Positions 8,667 through 17,103 of a stretch of 52,150 nucleotides of DNA are shown piece by piece. Under the pieces are notes generated by a model. That model did no database searches. It had not been told where the DNA came from and saw nothing but the letters and a program-made list of their open reading frames with translations. Each line of letters opens with the position of its first letter. Position 1 is the stretch's first letter. The translations under genes and the position numbers were made by a program. The DNA is from Algoriphagus aquaeductus (lineage in GTDB: Bacteria; Bacteroidota; Bacteroidia; Cytophagales; Cyclobacteriaceae), in NCBI RefSeq assembly GCF_003253485.1, contig NZ_QKTX01000023.1, positions 1-52,150 of the forward strand, in the 5' to 3' direction.

Positions 8667-9029
8667 AAGGAATCGGATTGGAGAAAGGGAGCACAATCAA
8701 CTCATTTCCAAAGAAAATAGAAAGACAACCCAAGCCGGATTTATTTCTTTTTCAGACGCAGATTGTCTTAAAAATTTATAGCGGGAAAACATTCACGCGG
8801 TTTGACCTAGCCTCGCGCTTACCTTAAAATGAATATACGGAATCTTGCCTGTAGCATTTCTAAAGGTCAGGAGACCAAGTTAACGCCATATTTTTGGAAA
8901 TCTTCGGTCTTCGGTCATCGGTCGCCTGTGCTGAGCGCAGTCGAAGCATCCAGCCCAAAATCAGTGGAATATTCGTCAACTGGCAGAATAGCGTATCATC
9001 AGTCACCTTAAATAATCAGTGTAAAAACC
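8667..9029. other. Intergenic region carrying repeat copy 3
   Basis: About half of the gap is the dispersed repeat at 8827-9003, which ends only some 25 bases from the stop codon of the nuclease gene. The left part shows no gene and should contain the promoter of the 7596-8666 gene. Confidence 0.6.
8827..9003 (+). repeat. Dispersed repeat, copy 3 (long form)
   Basis: This copy matches 2654-2830 nearly base for base over about 177 bases, with a few substitutions (for example CCTGTAGC for CCAGTAGC). It is in the same orientation as copies 1 and 2. Confidence 0.85.
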
Positions 9030-9527
9030 TCACTTCCACAATCCCCTTTTCGCACTTCGGGCTTCCCGCTCCAATTTCTGAAACAGCTCCTGATACCGGA
9101 CATTGGGTGGAAAAGTCGCTACTTGGGCATAGCCTTCTTTGACCAGCAAGGCATTGACCATGGCTCCGGATTCGAGATAGGCATAGGCTAAGGTTCGTTT
9201 GTACCGGTCGTATTTTTGGACGTCAAATTCCAGTCTGACCCGTTTATTGAATAGCAACTGCTTGGCAAACACACTTGCTTCTTTGCCGAAATGCTCCACT
9301 TCCTTCTTCCCGGTCTTTCTCGATTCAGGTGCATTGATCCCGATCAGGCGGATTTTCTCTTCTTTTCCGGAGGGATAGGTCACCCAAAAGGTATCGCCGT
9401 CGGATACTTTGGTGACTAAAACCGACTCAGTCTTACTTTGGGAATAACTGTTTTCCGAAAATCGAAAAAACAGGAAAAAGACAAAAAGAAGCCGGAGATA
9501 GAAATACTTGGGAAAATTCATTTTCAA
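9030..9527 (-). CDS. Secreted thermonuclease-family nuclease (SNase-like)
   Basis: The 165-residue product has an N-terminal hydrophobic signal (about residues 8-29) followed by an SNase fold: VSDGDTFWV (Ca-binding Asp pair), IRLIGINAPESR (the Arg35/Asp40-Glu43 region of staphylococcal nuclease), YDRYKRTLAY (Arg87 equivalent) and ALLVKEGYAQV. All catalytic positions appear present, so it should cut DNA or RNA outside the cytoplasm. It stands alone, with a repeat on each side. Confidence 0.85.
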   Translation of the reverse strand: MKMNFPKYFYLRLLFVFFLFFRFSENSYSQSKTESVLVTKVSDGDTFWVTYPSGKEEKIRLIGINAPESRKTGKKEVEHFGKEASVFAKQLLFNKRVRLEFDVQKYDRYKRTLAYAYLESGAMVNALLVKEGYAQVATFPPNVRYQELFQKLEREARSAKRGLWK

Positions 9528-9609
9528 ACCTACTCAAAATAGAGACTAAGGGATTCCAAATCAATGATCAATAATCAAACTCAAGGTGAAATGAGCTCTC
9601 ATTGGGAAC

Positions 9610-9706
9610 ATTGATACTTGATCATTGGTCATTGATCATTGGAAATTGATCATTGGTCATTGGAAATTGATCATTGATCATTGGTCATTGGTCATTGGTC
9701 ATTGAT
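9610..9706. repeat. Tandem array of ATTGATCATTGGTC-type units
   Basis: About ten imperfect copies of TTGATCATTGG / TCATTGG lie head to tail. The array runs into the stop codon of the oxidoreductase gene (9699-9701). A shorter related array is at 13172-13198. There are no distinct spacers, so this is not a CRISPR. Confidence 0.8.
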
Positions 9707-10724
9707 TCACTTTCGAAATCACTTCTTCCCCGATCAAAGCAATACTTTCCGAAAGCTGCTGATGACTAAGTCCGGCATTGTCCATTTGGAAGGTAAATCG
9801 GTCGATTCCTCCCAAAGACTCACTGTGACGGAGGATTTTCTCAGCTACTTCATCAGGATCTCCCACTAAGTAAGCCCCCCATTTGGAATTCTGCGCTTCA
9901 AAGTGTCCACGGGTCACCGGTGGCCAGCCCCGCTCTTTTCCGATTCGTGTAAATGTCTCTGCATAGCCTGGATAGTAGCTTTCCACCGCCTCTTCATGCG
10001 TTTGTGCTACATAACCCAAAGAATGAAGTCCGACTTTCAGCTCGTCTTGGGAAAAACCAGCCTTATCACCAGCTTCCCGATACAGGTCCACCAACGGACG
10101 GAAGCGGTGCGTTTCTCCCCCGATCACGGCCACCATCAACGGCAAACCGAGTGAGCCTGCACGGGCAAAAGAACCAGGAGTCCCTCCCACTCCCAACCAA
10201 ATAGGCAGCTTTTCCTGAACCGGTCGAGGATAGATCGGCTGGTTGTGGAGTGCGGGCCTGAACTTCCCAGACCAAGTAACGACCTCCTGTTCTCGGATCT
10301 GGAGCAAAAGCCCGAGCTTTTCTGCAAAAAGCTTGTCATAATCCTGAAGATTGAGTCCGAAAAGTGGAAACGCTTCCGTAAAGGAACCACGGCCGACTAC
10401 CATTTCAGCCCTGCCCTGAGACACCAAGTCCAAAGTTGCAAACTGCTGAAAAACCCGCACCGGATCAGCTGCACTCAGCACCGTGACGGCACTACTCAGG
10501 CGTATCTTTTTGGTCATCCCTGCCGCAGCAGCCAAAATCACCGAAGTCGCCGAATCCAAAAACTCTTTGCGGTGATGCTCACCGATAGCGAAGACATCCA
10601 GGCCTTTTTCGTCGGCCAATTTGATTCGCTCCAGCAATTCCCGCATGGCATCCTGCGCGGTGCCGACTGGATTGCCATTTTTATCTGTTACATATGCTGC
10701 AAAGCTATCTATTCCGATTTCCAT
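9699..10724 (-). CDS. LLM-class flavin-dependent oxidoreductase
   Basis: The 341-residue product shows the bacterial-luciferase-like TIM barrel: MEIGIDSFA start, FAIGEHHRKEF, IRLSSAVTVLSAADPVRVFQQFATLDLVSQGRAEMVVGRGSF, and LPIWLGVGGTPGS. This matches the group of small LLM monooxygenases that use FMNH2 from a partner reductase. The substrate is unknown. It is transcribed alone; its stop codon lies within the tandem repeat at 9610-9706. Confidence 0.85.
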   Translation of the reverse strand: MEIGIDSFAAYVTDKNGNPVGTAQDAMRELLERIKLADEKGLDVFAIGEHHRKEFLDSATSVILAAAAGMTKKIRLSSAVTVLSAADPVRVFQQFATLDLVSQGRAEMVVGRGSFTEAFPLFGLNLQDYDKLFAEKLGLLLQIREQEVVTWSGKFRPALHNQPIYPRPVQEKLPIWLGVGGTPGSFARAGSLGLPLMVAVIGGETHRFRPLVDLYREAGDKAGFSQDELKVGLHSLGYVAQTHEEAVESYYPGYAETFTRIGKERGWPPVTRGHFEAQNSKWGAYLVGDPDEVAEKILRHSESLGGIDRFTFQMDNAGLSHQQLSESIALIGEEVISKVNQ

Positions 10725-10800
10725 CGATTAGTTCCTTTCTGTTTGATTGAGAGGAAAACCATTTCAGAAGCAAAAAGATTCATCCGAAATGCTAACCTGT

Positions 10801-10852
10801 GTCTCTGGACTTTTTGAAGTCCAGCGTCTGGAGACGCAGGACTTCAAATCCT
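10801..10852. repeat. Triple-hairpin intergenic element
   Basis: Three hairpins follow each other: TGGACTT (10806-10812) with AAGTCCA (10817-10823); GCGTC (10824-10828) with GACGC (10833-10837); AGGA (10838-10841) with TCCT (10849-10852). GTCTC at 10801 can also pair with GAGAC at 10831, closing the first two. It sits between divergent genes. Confidence 0.65.
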
Positions 10853-10928
10853 GTAGGCTTAGCTTTTTCCTGCTTCCGGAAAAGCTGGAAATTGAGTCGG
10901 GGAGAAACAAAAACATTACTTTTACCCC

Positions 10929-11156
10929 ATGAACCCCGAAATTCTCGTCGATCTGGTGACCAAAACCATGCCGTTTGGAAAATACAAAGGCTGGCTGCTC
11001 TGTGATATTCCGGAGCACTACCTCGTGTGGATGCATGGGCAGGGTTTTCCCGAAGGAAAGCTCGGTATGTGGCTGAGTACCCTTTACGAAATCCGACTCA
11101 ATGGTTTGGAAGAAATCCTCCGGGAACTTAAAAAGCGCTATCCTGCCAAGCAATGA
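10929..11156 (+). CDS. DUF3820-family small protein
   Basis: The 75-residue product contains the DUF3820 signature MPFGKYKGWLLCDIPEHYLVW followed by LRxxYP-like KKRYPAKQ at its end. Proteins of this family are small and cytoplasmic, related to putative quorum-sensing-regulated factors, with no defined reaction. The stop overlaps the start of the CPBP protease gene by four bases (ATGA at 11153), so the two are translated together. Confidence 0.8.
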   Translation: MNPEILVDLVTKTMPFGKYKGWLLCDIPEHYLVWMHGQGFPEGKLGMWLSTLYEIRLNGLEEILRELKKRYPAKQ

Positions 11157-11932
11157 GAAAAGTATTGGATTGGATCACCTGGCAGAGAATTTCTGCAGAT
11201 CAAATTGGATTTAAAAATCTTGAACAGGAAAGTCGAACCCTGATTCTTTACTCCCTTTTTTACATCCTATTGGCGTTTGGGGTTGGCAACCTGATTATTC
11301 ATTTTCCCCAGCCGATTCTGGGAGCCAAAGAATTTGTCCAAGACTTTTGGTATGCAGCTGTATTCAAATTCTCCTTTCTGTTTATTCTTCCTTCCCTGAT
11401 TTTCTTCAAAAGATGGAAATATGGTATTCAAGATCTGCTGTTTGGGCTAAAGCCAAAAATTGGAATGAATATCAAAGGAGCTCTGCTGATCACCATTGGC
11501 TTTTTGCTGAATATTAGACACATCCCCCGAGTTTCAGAGGCAATGCCCAGTTTTGAAGATGCTGGGTTTCGCTTGATTTTGGGGATTGTAATCCCATTGT
11601 TGATCGCTGGTTTACCGGAGGAATTGTTTTTTAGAGGAATGCTGCAAACTAGGCTTGAGAAACTTTGGAATACCCCTATCGCCATTCTTGTTTCCGGATT
11701 GCTTTTCACGGCTTGGCATTTACCCAGCCGTTATTTACTGGCAAACGGTGTGGAAGGTCAGGCAGGGGATTGGGTTTCCATTCTTCTCGGAACAGGGCTT
11801 CCTGTGTTTTTGGTCAGTTGCTTTTTTGGCTGGCATTGGGCAAGGTATCGCAATTTACCCTTGTTGATAGGGGTACATTGGGCGATAGACATCCTGCCTT
11901 CTTTGAGTTCTTTTTTCGGGGTGAGCAATTGA
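11153..11932 (+). CDS. CPBP-family intramembrane metalloprotease
   Basis: The 259-residue membrane protein has about six to seven hydrophobic segments and the CPBP (CaaX protease / bacteriocin-processing) motifs: AGLPEELFFRGMLQTRL (motif 1, EExxxR), LFTAWHLPSRY (motif 2, His) and IGVHWAIDIL (motif 3, HxxxD). It should cleave membrane or prenylated-like substrates, or confer self-protection. It is coupled to the DUF3820 gene. Its stop directly abuts the stop of the convergent serine hydrolase gene in the hexamer TGATCA. Confidence 0.85.
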   Translation: MRKVLDWITWQRISADQIGFKNLEQESRTLILYSLFYILLAFGVGNLIIHFPQPILGAKEFVQDFWYAAVFKFSFLFILPSLIFFKRWKYGIQDLLFGLKPKIGMNIKGALLITIGFLLNIRHIPRVSEAMPSFEDAGFRLILGIVIPLLIAGLPEELFFRGMLQTRLEKLWNTPIAILVSGLLFTAWHLPSRYLLANGVEGQAGDWVSILLGTGLPVFLVSCFFGWHWARYRNLPLLIGVHWAIDILPSLSSFFGVSN

Positions 11933-13060
11933 TCAGGGTTTGATCCACTCCTCATAAAGGATATTTGCGGCCTGCCGGATTACCCGAATGTAGCCTTCCT
12001 CTTCTGCGGGATCGGAGCCATTGGTGATGACGACAAATCCGTACTTTTTATCCGGGTCAAAAAACATCGCAGAGTACAACCCATACGCCGAACCCGTATG
12101 TCCAATAAGCTCCACACCGGAAATCAACTTATCGGTTTTCCAAAGTGCCAAGCCATAGTTTTCATCCGCTGAAAGAGGAGTTTGCATCTTCTGAGCGCTC
12201 TTTTTGGAAATGATTTTAGCTTTTCCCCCCTTTCCATAATTCATGTGCATGATCATGTACTTGGCCAGGTCGGGAGCGGAGATTTTCATCCCTCCTGTGG
12301 GAGAAAAAATCGGCGTACTGTAGCCCATCTGATAGGTTTCCAACTCGGTCTTTCGAGAAGCGTACGCGGCAGGAGAAGGGATAAATTTGGCCGAATCTCG
12401 GGAGTAGTTGTATAGTGTCGCAAACCGGGAAGCATCCAATTCATTCACATTATATCCTCCGTAAAGCCCCAATGGATCGAGGATGTGATTTTTCACATAA
12501 TAATCAAACCGTTCTCCTGAATACTTTTCGATGATGGTTCCGACCATATTAAAGTTGAGGTTGCAGTACTGATAGCCCTTGCCGGGTTCGTAAGCGTTGT
12601 ACACTTTCTCGGAGTTGGGATTCTTGGCAGGATTGATCGCATCGAGTGTGAAATAGCCTTCAGAATCATTGAGCGAGGAGGTATGAGAAAGCAGCATTCT
12701 CAGCGTAATCACAGTCTTGGGAAACTTGGGATTGCGAACGGTAAAGCCAATCAATTCACTCACATCATCGTCCAGACTCAACTTTTTCTTTTCGACCAAC
12801 TGCATAATCGAAGTAGCCGAAAAGGACTTGGAAATCGAGGCAATCCGAAATAGATCCGTAGTCTGAAGCGCTACTTTACCATCTTCCTTCCAGCCCAAGG
12901 CATCCGTGTAAACCAACTTCCCATCCTTCACCACCGCCACCGAAAGCCCCATCACCGGTTGGCTCTCCATTAACTGAGTCAATCGCTCTTTGGTCTGATT
13001 CTGAGCCTGCGCTTGGAATCCGAAGATCAGGAAGAATAGGATGGGAAGTAAGTATTTCAT
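11933..13060 (-). CDS. Exported serine hydrolase (beta-lactamase/class C-like)
   Basis: The 375-residue product has a signal peptide ending near FQAQAQ and the serine beta-lactamase/DD-peptidase triad: SISKSF (SxxK), YQYCNLNFN (YxN) and GHTGSAYG (the KTG equivalent). Family members include esterases, D-amino-acid peptidases and class C beta-lactamases; the HTG box favours a peptidase or esterase over a true lactamase. It is transcribed alone on the minus strand, converging with the CPBP gene. Confidence 0.85.
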   Translation of the reverse strand: MKYLLPILFFLIFGFQAQAQNQTKERLTQLMESQPVMGLSVAVVKDGKLVYTDALGWKEDGKVALQTTDLFRIASISKSFSATSIMQLVEKKKLSLDDDVSELIGFTVRNPKFPKTVITLRMLLSHTSSLNDSEGYFTLDAINPAKNPNSEKVYNAYEPGKGYQYCNLNFNMVGTIIEKYSGERFDYYVKNHILDPLGLYGGYNVNELDASRFATLYNYSRDSAKFIPSPAAYASRKTELETYQMGYSTPIFSPTGGMKISAPDLAKYMIMHMNYGKGGKAKIISKKSAQKMQTPLSADENYGLALWKTDKLISGVELIGHTGSAYGLYSAMFFDPDKKYGFVVITNGSDPAEEEGYIRVIRQAANILYEEWIKP

Positions 13061-13171
13061 TTGAAGACTGGGTTGGGGTTACTGGAAATTGGTAATTCAA
13101 AATTTGAAAATGCTCAATTTTCAATGATCAAACTCAATTTTCAAAGTTTCTACCCTTGACCATTTTAACTT

Positions 13172-13198
13172 GAGCATTGGTCATTGATCATTGATCAA
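13172..13198. repeat. Short array of CATTGGTCATTGATCATTG units
   Basis: This is a shorter relative of the array at 9610-9706. It contains the stop codon (13195-13197) of the GH43 gene, just as the larger array contains the stop of the LLM oxidoreductase gene. Confidence 0.7.
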
Positions 13199-14931
13199 TC
13201 CACCTTCTGCACCTCGTACCACTCACTCGTCCCGTTTTCATTGATCGCTTCGATGGTAAAATAATAGGTTTTGGTTCGATCCAGCGTTTTGAGCCAGTAT
13301 TCATTGTTGCCCATGACCATGATGGATGTGTAGAGTTTGTCCGGTGCAGTGCCGTAATATAAGTTGTAGGCATAGGCATCTGACATGGGGGACCATTTGA
13401 TGAAGGCACTTCGCTTGTCTTTTTCAGTGCGAAAGACCATAAACTGCTTCACTTTTTCAGGCCTTGCTCCTCCCCCATTTCCAAAAACTCTAAAGCCGCT
13501 GATCGCGAATTTCCCAGTGGGCATGTGGATATTTTCCAACTTAAGAAATCGTGTCTTTACCGGAGTTTTCAGCTCCACATACTCGTGAGGAATGTCCGTG
13601 GTGTTTTTGCTTTTGTCCACGAGTACGTCCCACTTTTTCCCATCCAAGGAATGGTAAAGTATGTACTGATGGTATTGATCCGTTCGCTTGCCAAGTCGAT
13701 CTTGATCCACATCCTGATCGGCATAGTTGATCTGCACAGCATTGACGGTGCTGAGTTGACCAAGATCGGTTTGGATCCATTCTCCTTTATTTCCTGAAGT
13801 CGCACTCCAATAGGTTTTGAGGTCTTCATCGTTGGCTTTATTTGCTGTGAATCCACCCAAAGTTGAAGATACAGCCATAGGCTTGTCATAATTGAGCAAC
13901 ATCCATCCGGTGAATTTTCCGGCTTTTTCGGAGCCGGGCAGGTAGTGCGGATAATCCCCAAACGCCGTACTGCTCCACATCACATCATCTTGATCAAAGC
14001 CAGCAGGCCAAATCCCCAATCGGCGCTCGAAGGTATTTTTCACCGAAATCATTATGGTGCTGATATGCCAATACAAGCCCTGATTGTCCTTAAAGGTGCT
14101 GCCATGCCCTGCTCCTCGGGCAAAGCCACCCAACTTCATACTCAGTGGATCAGACTGCGGGGTAAAAGGACCCAAAGGTGTCGGCCCAACCACCACGCCG
14201 TCAGAGTAGCCACTAAATTCCGTTCCCGGCGCACCATATTGGAGGTAGTATTTACCGTTGTGTTTGGTCACATGCGCTCCCTCCATAAATGGATCGAGGA
14301 AGGTATTGTCCATGTGCTCGCCAAATCTTTGCCACCCATATTTGTCCGGCTCCAAGAGATACATTTCCTTGCGGGTGCCGATGGGAGCCAAGGTCTTCCG
14401 ATCCAATTCGATACCATAGAGTGGATATCGATTGGAGCTGCCATTGTACATGTAGAGCCGGCCATCATCGTCCGTGAAAAAGTCAGGATCCCAGCCTCCG
14501 ATTTCAAATTTTTCAACCAAAGGCTTCCACTCATTGGCTGTCGGATTGGTACTCATCCATATGGTGAAATCCTTTTCGTAGGTTGATCCCATGACCAAAA
14601 CCGTATCTCCGACGATGCCGACTGCCGGGGCACAAAGTTCGTCATAGACTTTGTTCCAGGGACGGAGAAAAAGTCGGGAGTGAAACTTCCAATTGGACAT
14701 GTCAGTGCTGGTCCAGTAGCCCCATTGATTGGTGGAAAAGAGGATGAAAGTTCCCTTGTAATTGACCACTACTGGATCGGCTGTGGCGCGGTGGCGTCCC
14801 CATTCGGAAAAGTTGGGGATCGGCGTATATCCATAATCGATGTTAATCGGGTTGCAATAGGTCTGTTGCTGAGAATAAACTGGAACAACCAGGCAAAAGG
14901 CCAAAAGAACGAGTAAGAATTTTGGGTTCAT
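13195..14931 (-). CDS. Secreted GH43 glycosidase with F5/8C and FN3 domains
   Basis: The 578-residue product has a signal peptide (about 1-20). Residues 25-335 form a five-blade GH43 propeller with ATADPVVV (Asp base), GGWDPDFFTDDDG (second Asp) and MEGAHVTK (Glu acid). Residues about 345-475 resemble an F5/8-type discoidin/CBM32 module (YWSATSGNKGEWIQTDLG...FLKLENIHMP), and 485-578 an FN3-like module. Family activities are beta-xylosidase, arabinofuranosidase or galactanase; which applies is not visible. It follows the Gfo/Idh/MocA gene by six bases and is probably in its operon. No SusC/SusD pair is nearby. Confidence 0.88.
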   Translation of the reverse strand: MNPKFLLVLLAFCLVVPVYSQQQTYCNPINIDYGYTPIPNFSEWGRHRATADPVVVNYKGTFILFSTNQWGYWTSTDMSNWKFHSRLFLRPWNKVYDELCAPAVGIVGDTVLVMGSTYEKDFTIWMSTNPTANEWKPLVEKFEIGGWDPDFFTDDDGRLYMYNGSSNRYPLYGIELDRKTLAPIGTRKEMYLLEPDKYGWQRFGEHMDNTFLDPFMEGAHVTKHNGKYYLQYGAPGTEFSGYSDGVVVGPTPLGPFTPQSDPLSMKLGGFARGAGHGSTFKDNQGLYWHISTIMISVKNTFERRLGIWPAGFDQDDVMWSSTAFGDYPHYLPGSEKAGKFTGWMLLNYDKPMAVSSTLGGFTANKANDEDLKTYWSATSGNKGEWIQTDLGQLSTVNAVQINYADQDVDQDRLGKRTDQYHQYILYHSLDGKKWDVLVDKSKNTTDIPHEYVELKTPVKTRFLKLENIHMPTGKFAISGFRVFGNGGGARPEKVKQFMVFRTEKDKRSAFIKWSPMSDAYAYNLYYGTAPDKLYTSIMVMGNNEYWLKTLDRTKTYYFTIEAINENGTSEWYEVQKVD

Positions 14932-14937
14932 GAACTT

Positions 14938-16035
14938 CTATTTTGAAAGAAAAACGGTTTTGCCGGAAGCCGCGCTTTCTTTGGCAGCCTCCAGGATTTC
15001 CATCACGATCAGGTTATTTTCCAAACTGTAAGGATCGAAGGCCCCGAGTTGTGTTTGGCCACGAACCACGGATTTCAAGACTGAAAAAGGATCATCGAAG
15101 GGCTCGGGACGGGAATCCAACTCAAACTTTTCCTCCTGAAAACCATCGTATCCCCGGGCCATTCGAACTCGAAGCTGTTTAGCATTGTCTGAGAAAATTG
15201 CCCCGGTGAGACCATAGATTTCCATGTCCTTTCGGCCAATCGGCCAGTTCCAGGATGCTTCGATGATGGTCTGAGAAGTAGGATAAGTCAAAATAATCGT
15301 CGCCTCATCATCGACTTTGGGATTGTCGGCTGGATTGAGTTGCTGGGTAATGGCCGTGACGGAAAGGGGCCGCTGACCATCCAAAAGCCAGGTACTCAAG
15401 TTTGCTCCATAGCAGCCAAAGTCCAATAACGCCCCAGCCCCATTTAGGTCCGGATCGGTCAGCCATTCCAAAAATTCGGGCCCCACACCGATTTTCTTCG
15501 GACCTCGGTGACCATCCCGAACGACTATTTTCCTGGCATCTCCGATTTTCCCTTCCTTAAAAAGCTGATGGGCTTTCTCATTGGTTGCATACCAGGACGT
15601 CTCGTAATTTGTAATCAGGTGAATTTGATGTTTTTGTGCCAAAGCAGCCATTTCTCGGGCATGTGCCAAGCTGACCGCAAGTGGCTTTTCCACCATCACA
15701 TGGACACCGCGAGGCGCGCAGGCCTGTACGATTTCAAGGTGAGCGAAAGTGGTCCCAAATCCCGTCACTGCTTCAGGCCTGGCTTTTTCCAACATCTCTT
15801 CCAGGGATTCAAAAATCAAATCCATGGACAAGCCGTGGGCCCGAATATATCGCTCAGCTAAAGCACGATCGGGTTCGGCGATCCCGACAATTTGAATATC
15901 AGAACGCTTGTCGGCCTCAAAGACCCAACCTACATGCCCATGATTGAGCCCTGCCACACCGATTCGGAAGATTTCATCTTGGGCAAAAGCTTGGGAAATC
16001 CAAAATAGAAGAATAATACCTATCCAATTTTTCAC
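14938..16035 (-). CDS. Exported Gfo/Idh/MocA-family oxidoreductase
   Basis: The 365-residue product starts with a GTG codon; an in-frame TAA lies 12 bases upstream, so no earlier start exists. Residues 1-18 look like a Sec signal peptide ending AFAQ, followed by a Rossmann fold (RIGVAGLNHGHVG), the family Lys in MVEKPLAVS and LLDFGCYGANLS in the C-terminal domain. The family uses NAD(P) to oxidise or reduce sugars and cyclitols. No twin-arginine motif is visible, which is odd for a cofactor protein. The GH43 gene follows within six bases, suggesting joint sugar processing. Confidence 0.82.
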   Translation of the reverse strand: MKNWIGIILLFWISQAFAQDEIFRIGVAGLNHGHVGWVFEADKRSDIQIVGIAEPDRALAERYIRAHGLSMDLIFESLEEMLEKARPEAVTGFGTTFAHLEIVQACAPRGVHVMVEKPLAVSLAHAREMAALAQKHQIHLITNYETSWYATNEKAHQLFKEGKIGDARKIVVRDGHRGPKKIGVGPEFLEWLTDPDLNGAGALLDFGCYGANLSTWLLDGQRPLSVTAITQQLNPADNPKVDDEATIILTYPTSQTIIEASWNWPIGRKDMEIYGLTGAIFSDNAKQLRVRMARGYDGFQEEKFELDSRPEPFDDPFSVLKSVVRGQTQLGAFDPYSLENNLIVMEILEAAKESAASGKTVFLSK

Positions 16036-16128
16036 TCGAGTAAATTAAGGATTTTGGTGAAAACCCTTAAGTTAAAAAACAGAAGGTTTGAAGAAAACGA
16101 CCAGTTGATCTAGAAAAGAGAATCTCCT

Positions 16129-16395
16129 TTACTTGATCCGCTCTTTTTGAAGCCGGTCAAATTCTTCCAACAAGGCGATGAGTTTGATGCGGACGTTTTT
16201 GTCGGAGATGTCCAGTCCTTGTGCCGAAAACTGCGTTTGGATAAACTTCAGGGCATTGTAGGGAGTGACTTGGACTTTGTTGAACGCTGCTTCTTCTGGA
16301 GTAAGGATATTATTATACATATCCATCAGCACATAGCCACGGTCGGAATTTCGCAAAACCTCAAGGGCCTTGTCGATGACAGTATTCCAATTCAT
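16129..16395 (-). CDS. Small conserved-looking protein, unknown
   Basis: The 88-residue product is soluble and helical (MNWNTVIDKALEVL...FIQTQFSAQGLDISDKNVRIKLIALLEEFDRLQKERIK) without signal peptide. I do not recognise it. It lies 93 bases upstream of the Gfo/Idh/MocA gene on the same strand and may be transcribed with it. Protein-like composition over its full length supports it as real. Confidence 0.6.
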   Translation of the reverse strand: MNWNTVIDKALEVLRNSDRGYVLMDMYNNILTPEEAAFNKVQVTPYNALKFIQTQFSAQGLDISDKNVRIKLIALLEEFDRLQKERIK

Positions 16396-16560
16396 TATTC
16401 GAAGGTGTTAAGTTGTTGAAAAAATCATGGGATTAAGCGTTTCAAAATAAGGATTAAACTTCCCCAAAACCAAATAAGGATCAATAATTGAGGATTTTAT
16501 AAAAAATATATTTTTCCTATGGTTTTTGTAGGGAATTATTTTTTCAAAAAAGAATCTTCA

Positions 16561-16568
16561 TATATTTG
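16561..16568 (+). promoter_or_regulatory. Candidate -7 box of the MarR gene
   Basis: TATATTTG fits the Bacteroidota TAnnTTTG consensus and lies 17 bases before the ATG at 16586. No well-placed TTG was found upstream, so the site is incomplete. CACACTAA (16570-16577) follows immediately and recurs at 17047. Confidence 0.5.
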
Positions 16569-16585
16569 TCACACTAACAATTGGT

Positions 16586-17035
16586 ATGACACAAGAACTA
16601 TTTGCCCGATACTCTTTCCTTCTCGATCGCACGGCGAGAAAAGTGAAGCAGTATGCACAGCAGCAGTTCAAACATGGGGATTTTGACGTGACGGTGGATC
16701 AGTGGCTGATTCTTAAAAACCTTTCCGAAAACGGTCATTTGAGTCAAACCGAACTAGCCAATTTGGTATTTAAAGACCATCCTACTTTAACTCGGATTCT
16801 GGATTTGCTATGCAAAAAGGGATACGTGGAGCGGGTGCCTCACCCTCAGGATAGGAGGAGTTTTCAGCTTCACCTGACGGACAATGGAATTGCCAAAGTC
16901 ACTGAGCTCAAACCTAAAGTCCTTGAAATTCGGGAGAAGGCTTGGGAAAATCTAAACGAAACCGATTTCGAGGAATTCAAGCGGATTTTGAACACGATTT
17001 ACCAAAATTTGGATGGTCAAATTCTTGAGGAGTAA
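16586..17035 (+). CDS. MarR-family transcriptional regulator
   Basis: The 149-residue product has the MarR winged-helix layout: an N-terminal dimerisation helix, LSQTELANLVFKDHPTLTRILDLLCKKGYVERVP (recognition helix region), PQDRRSFQLHLTD (wing, with the typical D-x-R) and a C-terminal dimerisation helix. It binds DNA as a dimer and usually responds to small aromatic compounds or oxidants. It lies directly upstream of, and in line with, the ferredoxin reductase gene, sharing an 8-base motif with that gene's promoter. Confidence 0.88.
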   Translation: MTQELFARYSFLLDRTARKVKQYAQQQFKHGDFDVTVDQWLILKNLSENGHLSQTELANLVFKDHPTLTRILDLLCKKGYVERVPHPQDRRSFQLHLTDNGIAKVTELKPKVLEIREKAWENLNETDFEEFKRILNTIYQNLDGQILEE

Positions 17036-17046
17036 CAGATAGTTAG

Positions 17047-17063
17047 CACACTAATTATATTTG
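17047..17063 (+). promoter_or_regulatory. Candidate promoter and MarR site before the reductase gene
   Basis: TATATTTG (17056-17063) matches the TAnnTTTG -7 consensus. Directly before it stands TTAG-CACA-CTAA (17043-17054), a gapped inverted repeat whose CACACTAA half is identical to the copy just after the MarR gene's own -7 box. This suggests the regulator controls both units. Confidence 0.5.
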
Positions 17064-17103
17064 CACGAACAAATCCAACTTCCGTTGGTTTTCTACAGAA
17101 ACC

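Noticed and set aside
8829..9142. Two short + strand frames
   Set aside because: They lie in the dispersed repeat copy 3 and run into the antisense side of the nuclease gene.
9610..9706. CRISPR-like array
   Set aside because: The units are contiguous and imperfect with no unique spacers, and no cas genes are present.
13945..14586. 213-codon open frame on the + strand
   Set aside because: It is antisense to the GH43 gene with intact catalytic motifs, so it is a shadow.
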